Source: Hericium rajendrae (taxonomy: Eukaryota; Basidiomycota; Agaricomycetes; Russulales; Hericiaceae). Taken from it: a stretch of 64,000 nt of DNA. How positions within the stretch are numbered: the first letter of the stretch is position 1; each line of letters opens with the position of its first letter. Below, piece after piece: positions 45,111-56,393 of the stretch. A program made the translations under genes and the position numbers. Location of the stretch: assembly GCA_033439255.1 (NCBI GenBank), contig CM065880.1, positions 2,542,001-2,606,000 of the forward strand, given 5' to 3'. The notes beneath the pieces are model-generated. The model did no database searches. It was not told the DNA's origin and saw only the letters and a list, made by a program, of their open reading frames with translations.

Positions 45111-48100
45111 TCACGAGCCCACTGGGAGTACGACACGACGAGGGCCATTCGCAACGGGATTATCCACGTGAGAATCGCTTTCTGTACCATCCGCAGCGGA
45201 TGGACAGATTAGTGACGCGGTTGAGGGGAGAACATCATTGAGAAAACCAGGTAAGAAGTGCTCCATGCGTTCGTGGGTACTATTCCAGAGGGTTTTCTGG
45301 TCATCTCTTCTCGTGTCCTCGGATGCCGGTGGTGGTACGAGCATTGCGGCTGCATTCATAACTAGAACCACGTTCTTGAGCGACTCAGGTACAATCTCAA
45401 ACTAGCCAATGTTATGAATTTAAATCTTCAACGAACCAAACATTCAGTCACGCACCGTTTGATCTGTTCTGTCTAAGGACAAAAGCCGATCGGTGAGGTT
45501 CAGTATCCACATCCATAAACGAATTTCCGATCCTTTGCTCATCTCGACCTCGCGGATCTTGAAACGTGTGAATGCCTTGAAGAGAAGCAATACTGCGCGC
45601 AAGCGTGTCTCTGCTATTTCCGGATTGAAAGAAGCTTGGAGCAGTTCATCAATTAGGGGGAACAACACTTGATCGAAAAGCTCGTCGACTTCGTCGTCGC
45701 TCGGTACCACGAAAGGGCCAAGTATAGCACGTGAAAGTTGAGAGAAGGCCGCACTTCTAACCTCGTGAGAAGCATTTGTAGATTGTCGGGCTAATGATAT
45801 GAGCACTGGCAAAGCCAGATGACGCCAACCTAGAAAGACTAAGTGAGATGCGTAGAGTAGTCATAGTGAGAAATGTGTACATTTAGGCATTGCTCCGCTT
45901 GATGCATCAGTCAACGTTGGTAACTTTGTTATGATGTCAAACAGAAGGTTGACAGCTTTTACTCCGCGATCAATAACAGGGGAACTGTACGACCTTATTA
46001 GTACCAATGAGTGATACCATGTGGGCGACATTCCCTACCTTGCTAAGTCCGACACTAATCGTCGCTTCGAGTGGTGTTGTGCGACTTCAACCACGGCACC
46101 TCCTGCTGAAGCAAAGTCGTCCAATACGGCAACTAGACCGGGAATGTTGTCAGAAGTGAGACCCTGTTCCGGTCCTTGCCCAATTAGGTCATTGATGAGG
46201 TCAAACGATGTCCGAGCAGCCTCGAGATGAGCGATTGTTGCCCGAACCAGGGCGAAGACAATATTCCACTCAGTTTGTGACCTGGTATACAAATTACGAC
46301 GTAGTGCCGGAGTGAATTATGGAAGCACTGACCTCACGACGTCTCTGTGCTTTTGAAGGATCAAAGCAAGACCGGATATAACTTGTTCTGCAACTAAATT
46401 GGCTACACTTGCGGGTAGTCCGCTTAAAAGATCGAAAGAGATATAGATCTGGTCGCGCAGCGACGGCTTTACCAAAGACTTAGGTATTACCAGCAACCCT
46501 CGGAAGCAACACGCACCTTGGTAGCCAGAATTTGGCAAAGACGCAACAACGAAACGACAGCTCGTTCGACTAGAAGTATACTGTATGAGGTTGAAGCCGA
46601 GAGTACAAGCCTCAGATGCTCGAACACGATTGGCCTGAAAATGCATTAGGAACGAGGTCATCCACAGTTGCTGCTAAATACGTACCAAGTTTCGTCGATG
46701 TGCTGAGGGGTCTGACAGACGATGCTGATCATGGTCTCGAGTAGAAACACAGATGCAGGATCGTAAGGCAGCGACCGGCTGTATCCTTCAGGTGAAGACA
46801 AAGCAGCATTGTCTGAGTTCGCTACGTCATCAGGCTCGTGCTGTAGCCTTGCTACCGTGCGATCATACGCCAAAGCTTCCAATGCGCGAACGGCCGCTAC
46901 TAGGGCGTCGACGTCAAGATGCCTAGAAAACATTCAATTTTCAAGAAGCAACAATAAGCGATGACTGACTGACATGATCTGTGCATATAGTTCGTCCAGT
47001 TGACAGGTCGTAATACAGTCAATAGCGCAAAGCGTGTTTTCCTTGTTGGATTCACTGGCTGATGGTATTTGGTCCTGGTAGGAACTGTATGGTGTCATCA
47101 AGTACGATGACAAAGCCGACAGTAGACCATCGCTCCTCGCTGGCGGCCGATGCGGTTGATTGTTACTTCCTCTGAGAGGAATCATGGAAACTCCGCCGAG
47201 AAAATCTTCCATCTGAAGCATTCGTGTTGGAAGTAGAGAATGAATGAATAGATTCTCGAACATTTCAAATATCTGCTTCGCGGTGAGAAAGATCGTGGTC
47301 AAAAAAACATGGTCACTCACCTGTGTCCAGCCTTCGCGGATTGCGTTACCATTGTGGTTTACGATCTTGAATAGAACTACAGCCGCAAGTTGTCCTTTGA
47401 GGTTGGCTCCAAATGTGACGGACAACGTCGAGATTGTTAGTTCCTGCCCGTCGACTTCGATGATGGGATAGATTGGCACTTCGTGCGGTAGGCTGTCGGA
47501 TAGCAAGCCTGTCGCCTGAGACAGAGAGACAACAACGTAGTCAAAGACATCTGGCATGCCGAAGTGCCCGGCTAATGTCGCACATTGCCTAAAGCCAGTT
47601 ATGGAGCGCTCGATGATATAATCATCGTCAAACGTCATGAAGGCGTATGTGATAGCGGAGATTACTGGTTTCCAAACAGAGTTGAACATCTCTTTATCGA
47701 ACGAGGATGTGTTGCAGATCATAAGCTCTCCTGCGACCGGTCAATAGTTATTACATGGAGGATTGAAAAACTTCCTCACCCGAAAGTCGCGATCGCACGA
47801 GCAGTTCTTTCCAAGCGAATTCGAACCCAAGCTGTCCAGTATGTTCCTCTGGCATGATGATTTCGCGCTCGCGAATTGAATCAAACAATGCTTGCTGTAG
47901 GGCAATCAATAGTTGACCACAATGTATTTTGACACTGAACGCACAAGATATTCAGATGGAAAATCTGATTTGTCGTTGACGCCCCTTAGGTTTCGCGTAT
48001 AATCTTCGATTGTCATTCGTTTCTAGAGCGTGGATGCGTGAGTAATTACATAGCAAGACTGCTTAAACACTCACTCGGATTTGAGGATTATGCTGATCAG

Positions 48101-50653
48101 TATTCAGCATAATTACCGAATACGCCAGAACATGGGTAGCATCTTCACTTTTAATTTCGGCTGTAACAGTCTCAGTGCGACATCTTGGGCAGGAAGAGAA
48201 TGTCCCAATACCTGGCCCGGAAGCGAAATAGATCTGCGCAAACGTCTCGGTGATCCGAGCTATTTGCTGCGACTCCCCAGGCAGTCGAAAAGTTTCCAGT
48301 AATTCACGCATGGCGTCCGCAATCGGTTTCTATGATAGGCACAAGCATAAGCTAAGTAATTATCTGGATCATGTAGAAAGACTAACCCCTTTGAAGTCGA
48401 ATAAGCTGATGAAAGCTCTCAATACCTCGATATTTTCTGGCTTTGAAATGAAATCGCCAAGCACCTTCTTGTCGATTCTCGTGCAGTTCTTCAAGAATAT
48501 GGCAAGGCTGCGAGGCGGAGATACATCCGGGGACAAGTCGTGATAAATCAATCTATTCTCTTCCAGAAAGGCCAGACCCGTTTTTGGCTTTACGTTAAAA
48601 CGAGCAGCTCCGGTCAAGACCAGTTCTTTCATCGACTTGCTGTGCATCAGTTCTTCGGATGAAATATAACTCTGGCCCACATCAGTATTTCGCATACATT
48701 GCATGCTAGCAGTACTCACAGATGGCCACGAAGTACAGAGCTAAGTAAGGTCATTAGTTTAGCTTCCATAAGCAGAGAAAAGAGATACAGACACCATCAG
48801 CACGCGTAGCCATGTCATTCACAAATGTCAACAACAAATCCAGACAAAGATGCTGAGCCGTCCTAGAGCCATGTTGCGCAAGCTCGCTGTAGTAATCCGA
48901 GTACACACCCTTTGACAGGAGAAACGTGCAATCAATAAACGTCAAGAAATTTTGAAAGCACTTACCTTTGTTAAGAGACCAATAACACGTTCGAAGAGGT
49001 TCTCAGAATTGACGTCGCAATCGTAGTTTGTGAAGAGATCCACCATGAAACTTGGGTATTGAGAAATCTGACTCAAGGTCTCCAAAAAAAGGTCCCGAGT
49101 CTCTCCGTGAGCTGGCTGATCGTACGATTTATGAGACGAGCTCGGCCCCCACGTCTCGTTACTGCCAGAGACTGACACAGAATTTGTAGATGTTGTGATT
49201 GGCGACGCGAACCGAGGCGCATCAGACATTCCGGGACGAGGACCCTCGGAAAGTGCGATTGGACCAAGCCTTTCTAGAGTGAATGCAAGAAATAGCTCCT
49301 GTTGAAGTTTGAGATGCTTTCGCATTGTATTCATCATTGTGGCGATTGTGCGCAACGCTAAATGGAGAATAGAGGAATTCTCAGACCGCGCAAGCTGGAA
49401 CAGATACTTGCAGCCGTGATCAAGGATCATCACGCGGAGCGAACTGAATTCGCCTAGTCGAGGGCCAGATATTTCAAGAGCAGCATTGAGAATACCCAAG
49501 GCGATGATGCGAGTAGTGTCAGTGTGAATGCGTTCATTGGGGTCAAGAATGTTGACGATGACTCTCAATAGCTCAACTATCGATGGCAGACCATCTAATG
49601 CCCGAGAGCGCATCAATATATGGAATTTATGGATGCTGTACATCACACGTACATGCTAGCCGTGTCGTGTTATATGCCTCTGTAGTGTTGGGAATCCGTG
49701 TCATTGGACTTTTGGGTACATCGTCGCTAATTACGCGTTCCACGATCTGTAGAGATGGAGCAATAGGCAAATCTGATTCGCCAGTGGCACTGGATCGCAC
49801 CAATTTGCGTTCTTCTTCTTCCGGATCCAGTCGATGCAAACGAGAGAAAACCACTCTCACCAACGCGTGCATAGTCAACTCAGCAGAACGCCGCAGAGCC
49901 TCTAGAACTTAGATTCAATGAAGTGCAAGGGAAGTGTCCGTAAATAAGAACTTGCCGCTAAGCCTCATCTGCGCACAGATGGTCAATACAGTCTCCAGCA
50001 TTTCGCACATCTCAATGTCGCCCAATAGGTCATTAACATCGCCGCATATACAGTCTTCAAATAAAGTCAGAATCCGCAGTAGGACGACTTCATCACCGGA
50101 TGAGTCGCTGGCCTCGAATTTGCAATGCGACACTGCCGAGCTGAGTTCCGTAAGAGCCACATCAATTGAAGGAGAGCCAGCTGATATGATTCCGCAGACA
50201 AAGAAAGAGTGCAATGCGGAGAGTGCTGCAGAGGTGATGGGTCCTGTAGACAAGGAGGAGCGGAGTATCGCGAAGAACGGCGCCAAAAGGATGGAGAGTG
50301 GTATTGTCTTTATGTCTAAAAGCGACGACAAATCGTTAACAAGGAGCAGCTAAAAGTACAAAATACCCACCGTCTGTATTTCTCACTGCTCTTTTCAGCT
50401 CTTCGAAACCCGTCAAAAGATCATCCTCCGCATTTCCCAGCCGCGGTGTGTCCGAACGAGCAGATACTGTCTTCCTGAGGCCTAGGTTGCTGGCTAACAC
50501 AGAATCCCGAGTGTGGATTGTCCGACTTGAGGATGACCATCGAGAGTTTTTGCGCATGACAGACGTTACAGCTAAGACCTCGGAGTAAAGGATATGCTTC
50601 GGAGATATTGTGCCTCTATGTTCATCGTAAACGATTTCTACAATCGGTGGCAT
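45111..50653 (-). CDS. GEA1: Sec7-domain ARF guanine-nucleotide exchange factor (GEA1/GEA2/GBF1 type)
   Basis: Activates ARF GTPases on early Golgi membranes and drives COPI coat assembly. Start at 50653 (MPPIVEIVYDEHRGTISPKH). The N-terminal dimerisation/cyclophilin-binding region runs to about 49900, followed by the HUS box region near 49500 (LALRTIATMMNTMRKHLKLQ). The Sec7 domain covers about 48700-48060: KGLAFLEEN-type helix, GDFISKPENIEVLRAF, the exchange loop LPGESQQI with its catalytic Glu, and YSVIMLNTDQHNPQ. Within it, an intron at the GGGCCAG/GTATTGG junction must be removed to give GPAEIKSEDA. HDS regions follow to the C-terminal NSTHERMEHFLPGFLNDVL. Some 20 short introns. All expected blocks are present in order. 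Housekeeping gene between the two accessory blocks of X genes. Confidence 0.92.
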
Positions 50654-52455
50654 TGCAGAGGCGGCCGCAGGCTAGAGTCAGCAGCAAGCTGCGCGGTTGA
50701 GACTATCAGGGCGTATTGAAGACGCCGTCCAGATGTACGAGTCCAAAGAGAAGCGCTATTCACTTCTGGCAGCGTCCTGGAATGAAGACTAAAAGTGAGG
50801 AAGACTGTACTTAGTCACGGTGTTGTACTGATGTTGTGCAGGCCCGGCTTGAAGGCCGGTTTGGGACAGGATGGGACGGCTCGGCCTCACCTCTCGCAGG
50901 CCGAAGCCCGGCCGGCAGGCCGCAGCCTTCTTGATTAGGAATATGCATGGCGGCAGAGGCCGTTGTGCCACTCTCCACTGCCACAGGCTGAGTGCCAGCG
51001 TCCACGAGCTCAATGGCCGTGCGCACCCTTTTTCCATCTCTTCTCGATCATGTAAAGCATGTGTATGAGGTTCACTGATGGACGGCGCTCGAAGGCGCTG
51101 GGTGAGTAAGCCGAGTTTGAGCAGACGAATAAACTACAATGTCGTGGTCTGAGAGCTTGAGAAGGTGCGGTCCATTAATTCCTCCCAGACGACGTTCCAA
51201 CTCTCACTCTCTTCTTATTACCAGGGTATATGTCATTACTTGACTATCATTTGCAAGTACTCATATTGAAACTCCCTTCGGCACTCATACGCCGCCAGAA
51301 TTTACGATCTCAGCCCAATCAGCAGACTCCGAATGCTGTCGCGCAACCGGCGCTGCCTTCGGCTGTTTCTGAAGGAGGCGTATCGCAAGAAGCGGGCGTG
51401 ACATGGGAGCTCAGACAATGAAGCGAAGGAGGACGGCAATTAGCAGGCGGGGTCGAAGAAAGTGATGACAGGGCAAGAAGGCAGCAGCGAAAGCTAGCTG
51501 CAGAGCATAATCATTCCACTTGGCGGGGGACGAGGCTTTCGCCAAATAATGCAGTATGTCGTGTCTCCATCTATGTTCTTGGCATTGTGGTAGTAACTCT
51601 TTCCCAGAACACCCCGACAAGGTGTACCTCCGATATCCAGTTTGACCCGGAACACGACGAGGGCATTGACGGAGCGAGAAGCTGTAGAGGTCTAACGTGC
51701 TCTATCTCTCCATGTTCTTTTGGAACGAGCCGCATGCATTTGGCTTCTGCTTCAACATGATCTGAAACTCCGTGGCTCAGCGACATTGATGGTCATCGAA
51801 GTCGGTGCTGGCCGAAGTTGAATTGGTCCGTGCTCCTCCGCGCCTAGATGTTACTCTTACATGACACTGAGCACTTTCGACTCTGTGAGCGGGTTCTCAA
51901 CGGCTCAATTTGCATGACTCGCCATGAACTTCCGAAAGGCCACGGTAACTCTTGTGCGAAGACGCCGCCCTTGCGCGAACTTACGTCACGCTCTCGTTCT
52001 CTGCCACTACCAGAAGTTTGACCGCAATTGCAAATTGGGCCGGCCTTTAACGCAATTTCAAATCTGCGCTCTCCAGTCCATCTAGATTCCTTTGCCACCA
52101 CCACCATCGAAGAGCATCGAAGCCAGAGTCGATATTCCGATTCCACGGCGAGTCCGCCATCGACTTTGAAATTCCATGCCTGGGCGAGGCGGCATCTATG
52201 TAAGCAGACTGAGACTGAACAGTGAAATAGGTTTGTGGCCGGTGTGAAATTCGGTTCTACGCTGGACATGTGACGGCTGTGGGTGGTTATTGAACTTTGT
52301 GCGCGTCTTCGAACTTTGTCTATGTTGGCTTTGAACTCTACACGGTGTCTACTGAACTCTGCCTCCCCTCGCCCGCCTCGCATGACATCGTACAGGTATA
52401 TATACCTGGCACCCATGCCTGATGCGTCGCAGGTCACCACTGCGTAGCATTCTTC
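50654..52455. other. Long intergenic region with a GC-rich palindromic patch
   Basis: About 1.8 kb. Near 50838-50935 there is a dense set of ggccgg/ccggcc-type inverted motifs (ggcccggcttgaaggccgg, gcccggccggcaggcc) that can form hairpins; it may be a worn small repeat. A minus-strand frame of 284 codons at 51844-52698 overlaps X9 and has no recognised domain. No gene otherwise. Confidence 0.4.
50838..50935. repeat. GC-rich palindromic patch
   Basis: Clustered inverted GGCC/CCGG motifs over about 100 bp in otherwise average-GC DNA. No target duplication found, so the nature of the repeat is unknown. Confidence 0.35.
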
Positions 52456-53403
52456 ATGTTGACTCCCCCACCGACACCCTTTACGTTGACCCCCCCACCA
52501 ACACCGACAGCCCTGCGGGCGATGGGGCCGCCTCCGCCTCCGCTCAGAAAGCCTCGCACAGTCCCCAACCGAGCCAATCTCGCATCCCACGTCTCCGCAG
52601 GCACCAAGCGTGCACGTGAGGCAAGCCTCGGAGTTGAAGAGGGACGCGACGCCAAAGGACAGGATGCCATTCGCGCTCGCATCCCAGGACAGGACCAACC
52701 TGCCCTGCCCGACTGGCGAGCATCAAGACTTTCGTCGAATGCTACAGTACGTGAATCTCTCTTCGTCTTGACCGCATGCGTGTTGATGATCGTGGCAGAT
52801 AAGCAAAGACGATGCGAAAGAGTTGTACCATGTACGTATGCCCTTGCCTCCCGCGGGTCGCTTTGTCTGACCTTTTCCTTAGCTGAATGATGACGACATG
52901 CGAAATCTCAAGGACGGTTTCTGCCAAACTGGGAAACAGCATCTCAAGGATGTCTGCAAAGAAATGTCAGTCGAGCGCGCCGCCTGGGAGAAGTACGGGA
53001 GTCCGAAGGCCTTCGAGGCAATGTTCATCTCATTCTCTTGCCGCTTCTGTGATTGATGCTGAATCTTTCTGTCAGGCTCAACGAAAAGGAAGCTGAGTTC
53101 AAGCTTACGAACTCCGATAAAGAGTTTCCTCGACCAAAGGAGCCCGAGCCCTTCAAGCTTTGCATCACCTGCCGATGCGACCTTTACGAGGACGACAGCC
53201 CCGCGAACTTCGAGAAGGGTCAATGCTGTACGTGCGAGCTGTGAGTCCTGACTCTTTTCCTCCTACTTATCTGCTCAGTGCAAGCTCAGATTGACTTCTG
53301 TTGATCTCATAGTAAAGCCTGGATTATTCATCGGAGGCAGTTTGGTCAGTTGGGCCAACATCATGGCCAGGAATATTGTAACACGTGTGGTGTGTGGCAC
53401 TGA
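52456..53403 (+). CDS. X9: XPA-C-like putative DNA-binding protein, type 2, divergent core
   Basis: Exons 52456-52746, 52799-52831, 52883-53022, 53076-53240 and 53313-53403 sum in frame to 239 aa. Exon 1 opens with proline repeats (MLTPPPTPFTLTPPPTPTAL) coded by tandem accccc units and ends PALPDWRASRLSSNAT, in which the DPSTWP motif is reduced to PDW. Exon 2 (33 nt): ISKDDAKELYH. Exon 3: LNDDDMRNLKDGF, HLKDVCKEMSVERAAWEKYG. Exon 4: LNEKEAEFKLTNSDKEFPRP, then CITCRCDLYEDD..CCTCEL. Exon 5: WIIHRRQFGQ..CNTCGVWH. It has three Cys pairs, more than any other member. The LYK part of the core is replaced by LKD, so the strand/helix packing may differ. Confidence 0.78.
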
Positions 53404-54598
53404 ACCTGATGATGAGATTGCGGAGGGTAGACTCGATGCTGTAGCCCATGTACTATGATCGACCTGTCAGAGCAACCCATGTATTAGTATCGTACGATGA
53501 AAATATGATGATTTGACCGCGATATCTGGTTTCATTATCGGGGCCGCCCTGACGCTGATCAGCGTCGATCATCCAAACCAGCGGGTTATGAATGTTTGTC
53601 GACATCGTGAAGCACGGCACCGCCACGATGGCGATGATCGAAATCGATACGGAGGCAAATCTGCCATTTGCATCCTCCGCGCTGGGCGCTAATTTATTGG
53701 ACGAAACGGAAGCAGAAGACTCCGTCGTCATCAACATCTCAATGCCGACCATCTCACTTGCCCACTCACCGCCATTCGCAACGCCCAAGACCTTCCTGCG
53801 GTCACAGCATTGGACAAATCCCAGATTCTTTCACGTAACCACAACCCCAGTCCGGGAAAGCGAGAAACATCCACAGGATTCAATAGTAATGATCTCATCG
53901 ATACGACTTCGTACACGCACGTTTCTATGGCTTTCTGGCTTTCTCTGGACCTCTTACTCCATACGTCCGATCAATCGCATCAAGAACCCCCCTTCCTGAA
54001 TTCTTGCGTCCGCAGTCGGTTTCATTAGTGAAATACGATCTGAATATTCAGATCGCGAGTCGGTGCGACTGTAAGTTTGGGTCTCGTTCCGCGTCAGGCG
54101 CACCATTTGTTTGCTCAAACTGGGCTGCTTGTTTCTGTAGATGACGGCACAGGCACATGGCTTCTGTACAAAGGGACGAGGGACCAGGACGAGGCACTGG
54201 CAACGGGGTTATGCCCTGTTATGCCTGCTCGGGGCTGGCAATTTATTGGGGGGATTGGGCGGTGGTAAGTTGCGGTCCACGTAATCGGCGCGCAATTGCT
54301 AAATCTGGGATCGTCCGGTGATCAGGCGCATCGCGTCCGCGGCTGTCGAGTCGACGTCGCGAGTACATACTTCAGGCCTACCCACTTCAAGTCCATCCAC
54401 TTCAGCTCTCTCGAATTCAAGCCCACTCGAATTTTTCCCGCAAAGCTTAGCTTTAGTTTGTGGACGCAGATACACATCTTATCTAAGTTCGAACCTACTT
54501 TCGGATACCAGTCCTATATGAATTCATCGGTATGTCGGCTCATCTCATCTAGAAGCTATTTACATTGATATCATTCGTCGCAAACTAATCTAGAATTC
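53404..54598. other. Intergenic X9-X10
   Basis: About 1.2 kb. A 135-codon plus-strand frame at 53592-53999 starts MFVDIVKHGTATMAM but matches no family; evidence is too weak for a gene. Nothing else recognised. Confidence 0.35.
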
Positions 54599-55790
54599 AT
54601 GGAAGTTCATAACACCATCTCTTCACCCTCCAACATAGTGACTCCAACAATTACACCCGTAAGAGCTCCCATACCGGCCGGTCACGCCATGGACGTCATC
54701 GACCTGACCCAAGACGACGATCCCCCGTATGTGGACCATCCTTCTATAACCACCATGACCCTAACCCACAAACGCAGCACCGGAGATGGGCCTTCATCGC
54801 AACTAAATGACACCCTCCGACGAGCAACCCTCTCGGAAGACGGCTGGGAATTTGCCGACCCCCCCGAGCTGAACCCGACGTCCGTGGCTGAGAAGCGATA
54901 CGCAGACATGACGCAAGCCTCTACAGAGCAAGAAGAGCGAGAGACTGGCGGAGATGCGTCGCGTCTGTTGCAAGTGAGCACCGATACGCGTCAGATGCAA
55001 CTTGGATTTGGGATGAATGTAATTCGTAATTTTTGGTCTTCAGAAGCCAACAAAGTCATCGAGGGCGACGAACCGGGCAGTCGCTGTGGCCAGTTCGTCG
55101 CAAGGTGGGACGCAGCTATCGCAGAGAGAGACGCAGCCATCGGAAGGAAGGGTGCAGTCGTCACGGGGAACCCAGTCATCACAGGCAGGTACCCAGTCGA
55201 CGCAAGTGAGAACCCAGTTGTCGCAAGGAGGAACCAAACTGTGGCAGACGAGACTGAAGTCCAAGGGAGACATGATCGCTCTCGAGAAGCCCGATCCTTC
55301 GACTTGGCGAAAATCTGCACGCCTCCCAGCTACGACAGTGAGCCATGTGTTGCACCATCACCGCCACGCTGATCTAAACCACAAACAGATTTGCAGGACA
55401 GATGCTTTGAACTGCTATAAAGTGTGTCCCGCCTTCACCCCAGTTTGGCATGTGCCATGACTGACCCTTGTTGTAGCTGACCGTCAATGATCTTGGGGCC
55501 CTCATACCCACATACAAGACCTACAAGGGTCGAACGATACACCTTTACAGCGCCGTCGACGTCGAGTTCGCCGCTTGGATGAAGTACGGCGGGCCCGACG
55601 CTTTTGAGGCAATGTCAGTCGATATGTACATCTGTTACTACGGGGCGCTGATCCGTCAACCAGGTTGGATAAGATGCAGAAAGAGTGGGAAAGAGGAAGG
55701 CGCAAGACCCAGTTTTGGCGTCCCGTTTGGACGAAGACAAATCTTGGCATGGAAACATTGGACTTTGAGCAGATGCCGCAGAGAATTTGA
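54599..55790 (+). CDS. X10: XPA-C-like putative DNA-binding protein with SUMO-interacting motif, type 2
   Basis: Exons 54599-54973, 55044-55337, 55390-55422, 55477-55613 and 55664-55790 sum in frame to 321 aa. It has one more intron than its relatives, inside the variable N-terminus. Residues about 31-40 read DVIDLTQDDD, a textbook SUMO-interacting motif (hydrophobic core plus acid patch). The second exon codes for seven near-copies of a TQxSQ-type octapeptide (QGGTQLSQRETQPSEGR and so on) and ends KPDPSTWRKSARLPATT. Family exon 33 nt: ICRTDALNCYK. Core exon: LTVNDLGALIPTYK, IHLYSAVDVEFAAWMKYGG. Last exon: LDKMQKEWERGRRKTQFWRP with no zinc-binding Cys. Confidence 0.8.
55060..55255 (+). repeat. 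In-gene minisatellite of about 24 nt in X10
   Basis: Seven or so imperfect tandem units (cgcaaggtgggacgcagcta-like) in the second exon of X10. The repeats stay in frame and make a Gln/Ser/Thr-rich linker just before the DPSTW motif. Confidence 0.8.
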
Positions 55791-56393
55791 ACAGCGTGCT
55801 GACTGTGAGGCATAACCCAGTTTTGATACCAGGTGTGGACGTACCGAATTGATGGACGATAGTTTTGACCTTGGAGAGACAGAATACAGTAGGCAGTCGC
55901 CTCGAGCTTACTCAACCACCGTGTCTCGGGGCGATGATGGGCATGTTGATGTGCAGCTGAACGGTCAAAGTGTGGATGGTCGAGGTGTATGGATGGTCGA
56001 CAAGGGTGGCCACGCATATCGCTGCCAGCGCAACATGGAGGCTAGAGCGCAACGTCCGATCGCAGAGGGTTTCGGCAATGTCCGAGCCCGTCGCGAGTCG
56101 CGACGGCTGCGTCTCGTCTTCAGAACCGCTCACTCGTCGCCATCTCTGTCGATGCGGTCTACTATCTTTTGCGGCAGCGTAGTCGCAGTGATTCTTCAGT
56201 TCTACCATCAATCACAGTTGCGAGCATAAATAGGCACAGTAACCTGGCCATCTCGGTACGCATCCGCTCTGTATAGCTACCCGAGACAAGGTCTCCTGAG
56301 CTAGAGTATCATGATTCTCCTCAATTGTTCACCCACTGACACATAAACGTCCAATAGAGAACTCTGTCGAACAAGAAGACTTACTTTAACTAC
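55791..56393. other. Intergenic X10-X11
   Basis: About 600 bp; promoter of X11 expected. No gene or repeat seen. Confidence 0.4.

Noticed and set aside
51844-52698. 284-codon minus-strand frame
   Set aside because: Overlaps the promoter and first exon of X9 on the other strand, low-complexity Cys/Arg content, no recognised domain or introns.
53592-53999. Possible gene starting MFVDIVKHGTATMAM
   Set aside because: No domain and no convincing exons before or after; kept only as a note on the intergenic stretch.
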